From assembly GCA_020049615.1 (NCBI GenBank), contig JAIFKN010000176.1, positions 1 to 11,974 on the forward strand: a stretch of DNA of 11,974 nucleotides. The letters run 5' to 3'. Position numbers and translations under genes: made by a program. This DNA is from a bacterium (GTDB lineage Bacteria > Planctomycetota > UBA11346). Below the pieces are notes generated by a model that was given only the letters and a program-made list of their open reading frames with translations, did not search any database and was not told the origin of the DNA. Shown here one piece after another: positions 6,579 through 11,974 of the stretch. The first letter of the stretch is position 1. Each line of letters begins with the position of its first letter.

Positions 6579-7175
6579 ATGGATCGGAAGGAAAGCCCGG
6601 ACGGGGTCTCGGCGTCTCCAGCCAGGATGGAAGCCGTCGCTCCCAGCATGCTCGCCAGCCCCGAGGCGGTGACCGACCTGCTCGCCCGCGAGGAGGGTGG
6701 CGTCCGTCGCGTCATCGGCTTCTACCTGCGCGACCATGCCGCCATCGACGACGTCTGGCAGGAGGTGTCGCTGCGCGTGCTGCGCCACCTCCACACCCTG
6801 CAGCACCAGGGGGCCGCGCGCGGCTGGATCTACCAGATCGCCCGCAACGCCTCGATGGACTGGCTGCGCCGCTGCGACCGCGCGGTGGTGCGGCCGTCCG
6901 GCGAACTGCCCGACTCGCCAGCCGGCGGCGAGGACGGTCGACAACCCGGCGACGGCGTGCTCTCGGCCGAACGCATCGCCGCCGTGCGCAAGGCCCTCGG
7001 CGAACTGCCGCCGAGCCAGCGCGAAGCCATCCGCCTGCGCATCGAAGATGGCCTCGACCATGTGCAGATCGCCGAGCGTCTCGGTATCAACCGCCAAGCC
7101 GTCGAGGTGCGGCTGTGCAAGGGCCGGGCCGCCCTGCGCGATCGCCTGGCCGAGATCTTCGAGGGGGATCTGTGA
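6579..7175 (+). CDS. ECF-type RNA polymerase sigma factor
   Basis: This 198-residue sigma-70 family protein contains only regions 2 and 4. Region 2 (about 38-101) includes the core-binding DDVWQEVSLRVLRHL (57-71) and GWIYQIARNASMDWLRR (82-98), which recognises the -10 element. Region 4 (about 134-190) has the ELPPSQREAIRLR helix and the turn HVQIAERLGINRQAVEVRL (161-179), which binds the -35. A Pro/Gly/acidic linker joins them. The first ~30 residues are not conserved, and ATGs at 6627 or 6648 are possible starts. I kept 6579, only six bases after the SurA-like stop, with TAGGT in front. The gene is followed by an anti-sigma gene after an unusually structured gap. Pairing with SurA suggests control of an envelope-stress regulon; the exact ECF group is not assigned. 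Confidence 0.92.
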   Translation: MDRKESPDGVSASPARMEAVAPSMLASPEAVTDLLAREEGGVRRVIGFYLRDHAAIDDVWQEVSLRVLRHLHTLQHQGAARGWIYQIARNASMDWLRRCDRAVVRPSGELPDSPAGGEDGRQPGDGVLSAERIAAVRKALGELPPSQREAIRLRIEDGLDHVQIAERLGINRQAVEVRLCKGRAALRDRLAEIFEGDL

Positions 7176-7270
7176 GCGCTCTGTGCCGGGGGAGGGGCTC
7201 GGCGCCTCCGCGACGGGGGGGCTTCGCCCCTACGACCCTGCAGGCCTACCCATCTGGCTTTGTCTCAACT

Positions 7271-7299
7271 CGGTCCCGCCGGCACGGCCGGTGGGACCG
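7271..7299 (+). repeat. 13-bp inverted repeat (hairpin B of the gap element)
   Basis: The left arm 7271-7283 pairs with the right arm 7287-7299 around ACG. All positions are Watson-Crick except one G-T wobble (7278 with 7292). It is the longest uninterrupted stem in the window outside coding sequence. G7299 is also the first base of the next hairpin, so the two structures abut. Confidence 0.85.
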
Positions 7300-7334
7300 T
7301 GGCGGCATCGGCTTCGCCGATTCTATGCCGCCAC
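7299..7334 (+). repeat. 10-bp inverted repeat with inner hairpin (hairpin C)
   Basis: GTGGCGGCAT (7299-7308) is the exact reverse complement of ATGCCGCCAC (7325-7334). Inside, CGGC (7309-7312) pairs with GCCG (7316-7319) over TTC, leaving a five-base bulge ATTCT (7320-7324) on one side. The result is a 14-bp bulged stem. Confidence 0.85.
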
Positions 7335-7349
7335 CGTTGCTCGACGCCA

Positions 7350-7373
7350 GCCCCATCGCATTCGCGACGGGGC
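7350..7373 (+). repeat. 10-position inverted repeat (hairpin D)
   Basis: GCCCCATCGC (7350-7359) pairs with GCGACGGGGC (7364-7373) over ATTC, with one A-C mismatch. It lies 22 bases before the anti-sigma start codon. Its CCCCA could instead pair with the TGGGG at 7384-7388. Confidence 0.8.
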
Positions 7374-7395
7374 CCATTGCCTGTGGGGTACACAC

Positions 7396-7905
7396 ATGGA
7401 GAGCATGACCTGCGCCGAGGCCGAGCCGCTGCTGCCGCTGGTCGCCGATGGCGCCGTCGATCCCGACAGCGATCCGGCCCTCTTCGCGCACCTCGCCGGC
7501 TGCCCCGACTGCCAACGCGCGGTCGCCAGCCACGATCTCATCGCCCTGGCCATCACCCGGGCGCCGGCGCCGCGGCGCCGCGCCAGCGTCCTCCGCCTGT
7601 GGCCGTACGCCGCCGCAGCCGGTCTGGCGCTCGTCGCCGGCACCTGGCTGCTGCCCGATCACCGGGATGTCCGGTCAGCACCGGTCGCCGCGTCTCCGTC
7701 TCCTGCCCCGGTCGCACCCATTGCACAGCAGACCGCATCGCCTCCGGACATCGCCCGCGAGGTCATCGCCGTGCCGAGGGCTGATGGCACCACGCTGTAC
7801 CTGGTCCGCCAGGACGCGGTCTGGGTCGCGGTCGACCCGGCGCAACTCGATGGTCCGGCCCAGACGGGCCACAGCAGCGCCGGCAGCGTGCAGGTGCGGT
7901 ACTGA
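7396..7905 (+). CDS. Zinc-binding (ZAS) anti-sigma factor, membrane-anchored
   Basis: This 169-residue protein shows the zinc-associated anti-sigma pattern: C6, then H32-x3-C36-x2-C39 (HLAGCPDC). This N-terminal part binds ECF sigma factors in the cytoplasm. After an Arg-rich stretch (PRRRAS) comes one transmembrane helix, LWPYAAAAGLALVAGTWLL (about 68-86). A Pro/Ala-rich periplasmic linker and a small C-terminal part (REVIAVPRADGTTLYLVRQD) follow. It should hold the preceding sigma factor inactive at the inner membrane until an envelope signal releases it. Starts at 7396 (GGGG eight bases upstream) and 7405 are both possible; I chose the first. The 220-base gap from the sigma gene is unusual, because such pairs normally overlap or nearly touch. 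The gene ends convergently with the lyase. Confidence 0.85.
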   Translation: MESMTCAEAEPLLPLVADGAVDPDSDPALFAHLAGCPDCQRAVASHDLIALAITRAPAPRRRASVLRLWPYAAAAGLALVAGTWLLPDHRDVRSAPVAASPSPAPVAPIAQQTASPPDIAREVIAVPRADGTTLYLVRQDAVWVAVDPAQLDGPAQTGHSSAGSVQVRY

Positions 7906-7919
7906 GCGTTCTGCCGTCG

Positions 7920-7933
7920 CCTGGGTGCCCAGG
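7920..7933. terminator. Hairpin between convergent anti-sigma and lyase genes
   Basis: CCTGG (7920-7924) pairs with CCAGG (7929-7933) over GTGC. It is centred between the two stop codons (7903-7905 plus, 7939-7941 minus), which are 33 bases apart. No T-run flanks it, but its position suits a bidirectional transcription end. Confidence 0.4.
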
Positions 7934-7938
7934 TCGAT

Positions 7939-10900
7939 TCAGGGCTGCAACGGACGGTTGATCGCCGGCGGCTTGCCGCCCGGGATGCCGCCCAGGTCCG
8001 GCAGTTCGCCTGGCTTCAGCAGCACCGTCGTGGCTCCGCCGCGCGTGATCTGCACGCCACGCTCGCTGGAGCAGATGATCTCATCGACCGTCGCGCCCAG
8101 GGTCACGCGCAGACCGTGGCCGTCGGCCAAGCGCTCGACGGTCGCCGCCGGACCGCCGGCCGGCCGCGGGATCAGGGCCCACAGCAGCGGGGTCCCCGGC
8201 TTGGTCGAGATGCGCGCCCACTGCTGGATCTCGCCCCAGCGCCACGGCTTCGACCAGCCCGGGGGCGGGATGAGGGCACGGCCATCGGTATCGTGGATCA
8301 GCTTCTCCCATTGCTCGGCCAGCTTGCCGTCATCTGCGACCCCTGGTGCCGCCCCCTTCCCTCCGCGCTTGAAGCGCTCCTTGAAATCCGGCCCGGGAAT
8401 GGAACTCCACCCTTTCTCGCGCTTCAGCGCCGACATGCGCGCCGCCCAGTCGGCGGTCGATTCACCGGCCCTGGCGACATATTCGTCCCCGGGAGACAGC
8501 ATCCATTCATCGTGGTAGAACCAGCGCGACAGCTCCACCTTGGGCTCGCTCGCCTCGATCAGGTGCAGTTCCGTATCCTTGTCCCACTGTCCGGCGAACG
8601 AGACCCCCCGCGCGCTGGCCACGGCATCCCGGGCGAGGACATGGAGGTTCATCTGCTGCGCCTCGCCGGCCCGGGTCTCGTCTCGGACCACCAGATAGTC
8701 CTGCAGCGCCGAGCCCGGGGGCTGCTTCACCAGCATGGCCAGTCGGCGGTGGACGATCGGGGCAGCGCACTTGCGTGTCGGCCAATTGCGGCCGAACTCA
8801 TCGGTCGGCTCGATCGGGTACTGCACCACGGTCTGGTCGACGCGCTCGGCGGCGGTGAGGTCGGCGGCCGGGGTGGCGACGAAGGCGCCGACGAAGGCCG
8901 TGCCGAAGATCTCCTCCTGGGTGCGCAGGTCCGGACCGCCCTTGTTGCTCTTCAGCGTCCCGCGCGCTCCGAAGGTCATGCTGTTGTGCAACGAGGCGCT
9001 GTCGCCGCGCGGATGGTACGAGCAGTTGTAGTCGAGGGCGATCGGCGTCCCGGCGCAGTAGAAGTGCAGGGCAAGCTCGGTGTTGTGGTCATGCCCGCGC
9101 GCCGGCCCGGCCTTGACGGTGAGGAAGCTGCCATCGACCCCACCGTGGCGCATGATGCCGCCGAAGCCGTAGAAGTGGCGGCTGCCCCAGTCGAGCTTGG
9201 CCGGGTCCGCCGGCTTGATGGCGAACTCCTCGCCGGTGATCGCGCCCTTGAGACCGCGCTCGGACTTGGCCTTGGGCAGCAGCTGGGCGGCGGCCAGGCA
9301 CTCGGCGGCGAAGGCCGGATCCGCCTCGGTCCAGAAGGCCGCCAGCATCTTGAAACCCTCGGCGCCCATGCCCGAATCCCAGCGGTGGGTGTCGCCGATC
9401 GGCGTGGCATGGCGTCGGTCGATGCGCTTGTCGAAGGGCGTGATCAGCAGGCGCTGCTGACGGCCGAAGCCCTTGGTCAGCGCATTGGCGGCGATCGCAT
9501 TGCCGGCGCCCAGGTTGCGGTACATCTGCGCCGTCTCCATCTGCAGCTTGAATGAGTAGCCGGAATAGCCGGGGCATTCCTGGCCGGCCCCATCCGGCGC
9601 CCACAGGACGCGGCCGAGGTCCTCGGTGAGATTCTCGCGGCCGTAGGCGAGCCAGCGCTCGGCATGCGGATGATCGCGCATCGCCGCGCCCGCCATGACG
9701 CCGGGCATGTACTTGTCGGTGTGGAAATTGGGGTTGCCTGGCGTCCACCCGTTATGCCAGCCCGGCCAGGCGTCGAGGTCGGTGAGGATGTAGCCCATCG
9801 CCGCCTGCCACGCTCCGCCGACCGGCTTGCCGCCGGACAGCAGGTCGATCAGACCCCAGGCGTGGGGGAACTGGCGCAGCGCCCGCGAGGTCGGATTGAG
9901 GAAGTCATCCTGATAGCGACGCTGGATCCACAGATCCGGACTGGGCAGCCTGGGCAGGGCGACCGGCTCGCCGAGGATGGCGCGCAGCAGCTGGTTGTCC
10001 GGGCTGTCGAACTGCTTGCGCAGCGCACCGGCCTGCGATTCCTTCTCCTTGTCGCCCTTGACCTCGCCGAGCGCAGCCAGTTCTGCCTTGATCCGCTCGT
10101 ACTCGCCCTTGGCCTCGAGCACGGCCTGGGCCCGCTCGCTGCCGCCGCCGGCGGCGACCTCGGCACGGATCTTGTCGAATGCGGCCTTGGGCAGGAGGAT
10201 GCCCGGCCCGGCCTTGGCGGGATCGCGCGGCCATTCGAGGATGTAGCCGTTGGCCTGGGCATCCAGGGTCCAGTCGGTGTGCCGGCGGACCAGATCGTTG
10301 AGATGTCCGACATTCTTGCGCCGCCCGACGACGAAGGCGAAGCAGCGCTGGCCGTACCAGGTGCCGGACGAGTCGCCATCGTTGCCGCCGCCTCCACCGC
10401 CATCGTTGAGCGGAAAGCGGCAGATCGCGCGGTTGCCGTCGAAGGCGTTGGCGCTGATCGTCGCCTTGTAGGGGCCGGTCCACTTCGAGGGATAGGCCGC
10501 GACCACACCATAGGCGGGTGCTTCGGGGTCGGCCGCCGGCTGACCTTTGACCGGGGCGCCGCCACGCGTGACGATGAAGTCCTGGGCCCCGCCGCCGCCC
10601 TGGTTCCAGCGCGGACGCAGCAGGGCGAAGGGCCGGCCCTTCTGGTCGGCGCGCGGCCTCGCCTCGACCCAGTTCTGCTCGACATTGCCGCCGAAGGCGT
10701 CGTAGAGGAACCAGCGCACCCAGGTGACGGTATCGAGGGCGGCGAACTGGTCCGCCGGCACGCCCTGGGCCTTGGCGGCGGCCGCATCCGGCTTGCCGAC
10801 GTGCCACATGTACTGGTGGCCGCCCCAGTCGGGCACGCTGGGGTCCGGTGGCAGGCGGTAGCGCTCGGCCACCTCGATCCAGGGATCGCCGCCGATCACG

Positions 10901-11592
10901 CGGATGGCGACCTCGTAGCTGCGTTCGCGCTTGGGGATCCGCTCGGTGGGAATGGTGTTGGGCGGCCAGCGGAAGCTGTGCTTACCAAGCAGCAGCGGCA
11001 CCGCCGACACCTCGCCATCCTGACCGGGTTCAGCGAACTCGTAGGTGATGCGCACGTCGGCGAAGACCGGTCCGCGATTCAGCCAGGTGGTCTTCACCGA
11101 CGCCACCGCCGAAGATCCCTGGAACCAGGCACGGCCATCCCACGCCGTCTCGCCCTTCGGCCGCATGCCGGCACTCCAGTGGGGGAGCTGGTCGAAGCGC
11201 TTGCCCGTGACGTCCCCGTAGGTGGTCAGGCGGAACTCGGCGAGACCGTTGTCGAGCACGGTCGATCCGCCGTCCTCGCGGATGACCAGATGCGGGGTGG
11301 CCTTCTCGCCCGGCAGGAGTTCGTAGCGGATCTCCTTGGCCTCGGCCTTGACCGTGCAGATGAACCACAGCCGGTCGACCGGCTTGCCCGCGACGGTCAC
11401 CCGCTCGACCTGGCCAGGCCGTGCGCCCTCGACCCCGGCGATGCGCACCGCGATCGGCTCCTGCAGGGTGCCGCCCGGAAAGTCCTGCGACAGGAGATCC
11501 CAGGCCCAGCCCAGGCCCAGGCCGTTCGGGAGGCTGCGGGATTCGCCCGCACCAAGACAAGCGAGACAGAGGCAGGCCGTGAGGATGCGCAT
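7939..11592 (-). CDS. Large secreted heparinase II/III-type polysaccharide lyase-like protein
   Basis: This 1217-residue protein has a signal peptide (MRILTACLCLACLGAG). A beta-rich N-terminal region of about 450 residues follows and somewhat resembles the RIFT-barrel part of PcRGLX/YetA-type proteins (weak, by eye). After a charged helical segment (about 468-525) comes an alpha/alpha toroid (about 530-770) containing GWHNGWTPGNPNFHTDKY, with H613, N614 and H624, and CPGYSGYSF with Y676 and Y679. The heparinase II/III-like beta-sandwich contains GHDHN (833-837) and then DYNCSYHPRG. Asn, His and Tyr of these kinds act in beta-elimination of uronic-acid polysaccharides in PL12, PL15, PL17 and PL21 enzymes. 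Start ATG 11592 has AGGA seven bases upstream; the longer frame to 11808 would overlap the glycosyltransferase. A poly-Gly loop lies near residue 400. No known PL family is assigned and the substrate is unknown; the protein is larger than typical members. Confidence 0.8.
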   Translation of the reverse strand: MRILTACLCLACLGAGESRSLPNGLGLGWAWDLLSQDFPGGTLQEPIAVRIAGVEGARPGQVERVTVAGKPVDRLWFICTVKAEAKEIRYELLPGEKATPHLVIREDGGSTVLDNGLAEFRLTTYGDVTGKRFDQLPHWSAGMRPKGETAWDGRAWFQGSSAVASVKTTWLNRGPVFADVRITYEFAEPGQDGEVSAVPLLLGKHSFRWPPNTIPTERIPKRERSYEVAIRVIGGDPWIEVAERYRLPPDPSVPDWGGHQYMWHVGKPDAAAAKAQGVPADQFAALDTVTWVRWFLYDAFGGNVEQNWVEARPRADQKGRPFALLRPRWNQGGGGAQDFIVTRGGAPVKGQPAADPEAPAYGVVAAYPSKWTGPYKATISANAFDGNRAICRFPLNDGGGGGGNDGDSSGTWYGQRCFAFVVGRRKNVGHLNDLVRRHTDWTLDAQANGYILEWPRDPAKAGPGILLPKAAFDKIRAEVAAGGGSERAQAVLEAKGEYERIKAELAALGEVKGDKEKESQAGALRKQFDSPDNQLLRAILGEPVALPRLPSPDLWIQRRYQDDFLNPTSRALRQFPHAWGLIDLLSGGKPVGGAWQAAMGYILTDLDAWPGWHNGWTPGNPNFHTDKYMPGVMAGAAMRDHPHAERWLAYGRENLTEDLGRVLWAPDGAGQECPGYSGYSFKLQMETAQMYRNLGAGNAIAANALTKGFGRQQRLLITPFDKRIDRRHATPIGDTHRWDSGMGAEGFKMLAAFWTEADPAFAAECLAAAQLLPKAKSERGLKGAITGEEFAIKPADPAKLDWGSRHFYGFGGIMRHGGVDGSFLTVKAGPARGHDHNTELALHFYCAGTPIALDYNCSYHPRGDSASLHNSMTFGARGTLKSNKGGPDLRTQEEIFGTAFVGAFVATPAADLTAAERVDQTVVQYPIEPTDEFGRNWPTRKCAAPIVHRRLAMLVKQPPGSALQDYLVVRDETRAGEAQQMNLHVLARDAVASARGVSFAGQWDKDTELHLIEASEPKVELSRWFYHDEWMLSPGDEYVARAGESTADWAARMSALKREKGWSSIPGPDFKERFKRGGKGAAPGVADDGKLAEQWEKLIHDTDGRALIPPPGWSKPWRWGEIQQWARISTKPGTPLLWALIPRPAGGPAATVERLADGHGLRVTLGATVDEIICSSERGVQITRGGATTVLLKPGELPDLGGIPGGKPPAINRPLQP

Positions 11593-11684
11593 GATGCCAT
11601 CCTGAGGATCGCACCGGCTCCAGCCAGCGGACGGCAGCGGCCTGGTCCCAGGGAGAGTCATCTGCCCGATCCAGGTGGCGCCGG

Positions 11685-11704
11685 GGCACGCCGCTCTGCG
11701 TGCC
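11685..11704. terminator. Perfect 7-bp hairpin between glycosyltransferase and lyase
   Basis: GGCACGC (11685-11691) pairs with GCGTGCC (11698-11704) over six bases. It lies in the 142-base gap after the glycosyltransferase stop and before the lyase start, both on the minus strand. There is no T-run. It could reduce read-through or mark RNA processing; otherwise this gap shows only the AGGA ribosome site of the lyase. Confidence 0.4.
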
Positions 11705-11734
11705 TGGATCACCGGCGAAAGACCAGGGAAACCG

Positions 11735-11974
11735 CTACTTCGTCGTCTTCCCCAGCCCGTGCAAAGTTTTCTGCCAATAATGGGGTTTGGCGATGACTTC
11801 CCACACACCCTTCCATGCGGCGACGCTGATCAGCACCCAGTAGAACGGCGAAAGGAGCGCGGCCAACAGCAGGCCCTGCTGGCCGGGACGGCGGCCGAAC
11901 AGCATGGCGGTGGCGACGAAGGCGAGATTGCCGAGGGTCAGGGCGATGGCGGCGACGAAGAACACCACCGACAG
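11735..11974 (-). CDS. Membrane glycosyltransferase family 2, C-terminal end (partial)
   Basis: Only the last 79 residues are in the window; the frame stays open to the right edge. Two hydrophobic segments (VFFVAAIALTLGNLAFVATAM and LLLAALLSPFYWVLISVAAW) are separated by a basic loop, GRRPG. They are followed by KGVWEVIAKPHYWQKTLHG, closely like the SPFYW...KPxYWxKTxHG ending of processive GT2 membrane synthases of the cellulose/hyaluronan-synthase type. Such enzymes polymerise or transfer sugars at the inner membrane and help export the chain. The catalytic part lies outside the window, so the product cannot be named. It precedes the lyase in the same direction by 142 bases, which may mean co-expression. 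Confidence 0.8.
   Translation of the reverse strand: MSVVFFVAAIALTLGNLAFVATAMLFGRRPGQQGLLLAALLSPFYWVLISVAAWKGVWEVIAKPHYWQKTLHGLGKTTK

Larger units (their letters stand above)
7181..7395 (+). ncRNA. Multi-hairpin intergenic element between sigma and anti-sigma genes
   Basis: This gap carries a series of inverted repeats. GGAGG (7191-7195) pairs with CCTCC (7205-7209). GGGGC (7218-7222) pairs with GCCCC (7226-7230) over TTC. A 13-bp stem with one G-T wobble joins 7271-7283 to 7287-7299 over a 3-base loop. A perfect 10-bp stem joins 7299-7308 to 7325-7334, enclosing CGGC-TTC-GCCG (7309-7319). A 10-position stem with one mismatch joins 7350-7359 to 7364-7373 over ATTC. CCCA (7373-7376) can pair with TGGG (7384-7387) beside the anti-sigma start. 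No protein-like frame exists. It could be a regulatory leader RNA, an attenuator, a processing site, or a palindromic mobile repeat. No known RNA family is recognised. Confidence 0.6.

Noticed and set aside
5343..7097. Open minus-strand frame of 584 codons opposite the SurA and sigma genes
   Set aside because: Low-complexity composition with no recognisable motif; the plus-strand genes have clear domains.
6697..7395. Anti-sigma frame open far upstream, suggesting a longer protein
   Set aside because: The upstream translation is an out-of-frame read of the sigma gene and of the hairpin gap; the zinc-finger domain begins just after ATG 7396.
8116..11796. Long plus-strand frames (479 and 710 codons) opposite the lyase
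   Set aside because: Antisense shadows of the lyase, with no signal peptide or domain pattern.
11593..11808. Extended N-terminus of the lyase
   Set aside because: It would overlap the glycosyltransferase end and place the obvious signal peptide inside the protein; ATG 11592 has AGGA upstream.
1..11974. tRNA, rRNA, insertion sequence or phage genes
   Set aside because: No cloverleaf, rRNA-like stretch, transposase, integrase or phage protein could be recognised by eye on either strand.

Overview
The window is GC-rich and carries a carbohydrate-active and cell-envelope gene set: an AraC-type regulator divergent from a six-hairpin glycosidase, a histidine phosphatase, a SurA-like chaperone, an ECF sigma factor with its zinc-binding anti-sigma factor, a 1217-residue heparinase-type lyase, and the end of a membrane family-2 glycosyltransferase. 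Most starts lack a clear Shine-Dalgarno sequence. The secreted lyase, lipoprotein, SurA and OMP-like tail indicate a diderm. Taken together these suggest a GC-rich Planctomycetota/Lentisphaerota/Verrucomicrobiota-type bacterium. That placement is inference; no ribosomal or marker gene is present.

Layout. Bases 1-46 may hold the last codons of a plus-strand gene. A minus-strand lipoprotein gene follows (58-684). Bases 685-1288 form a gene-poor, less GC-rich stretch with a heptamer tandem repeat, traces of a decayed plus-strand gene ending like an outer-membrane beta-barrel, and a possible 55-codon minus-strand ORF. From 1289 the base usage becomes uniformly GC-rich: AraC-type regulator (minus, 1289-2140), a short AT-richer divergent promoter region, and a 759-residue six-hairpin glycosidase (plus, 2211-4490). 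Plus-strand genes continue with a histidine phosphatase (4658-5299), a SurA-like protein (5358-6572), an ECF sigma factor (6579-7175) and an anti-sigma factor (7396-7905). A convergent minus-strand unit enters from the right edge: the glycosyltransferase C-terminus (11735-11974), then the lyase (7939-11592).

How the genes may work together. The AraC protein probably controls the glycosidase it diverges from. SurA, sigma and anti-sigma look like one transcription unit and resemble an envelope-stress circuit. The lyase and glycosyltransferase lie in the same direction and could make and trim, or separately process, a polysaccharide.

The most striking unexplained structure is the 220-base gap between the sigma and anti-sigma genes. 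It contains a run of strong, nearly back-to-back inverted repeats, including a 13-bp stem and a 10-bp stem with an inner hairpin, ending at the likely ribosome-binding region of the anti-sigma gene. It may be a structured RNA element or a mobile palindromic repeat.
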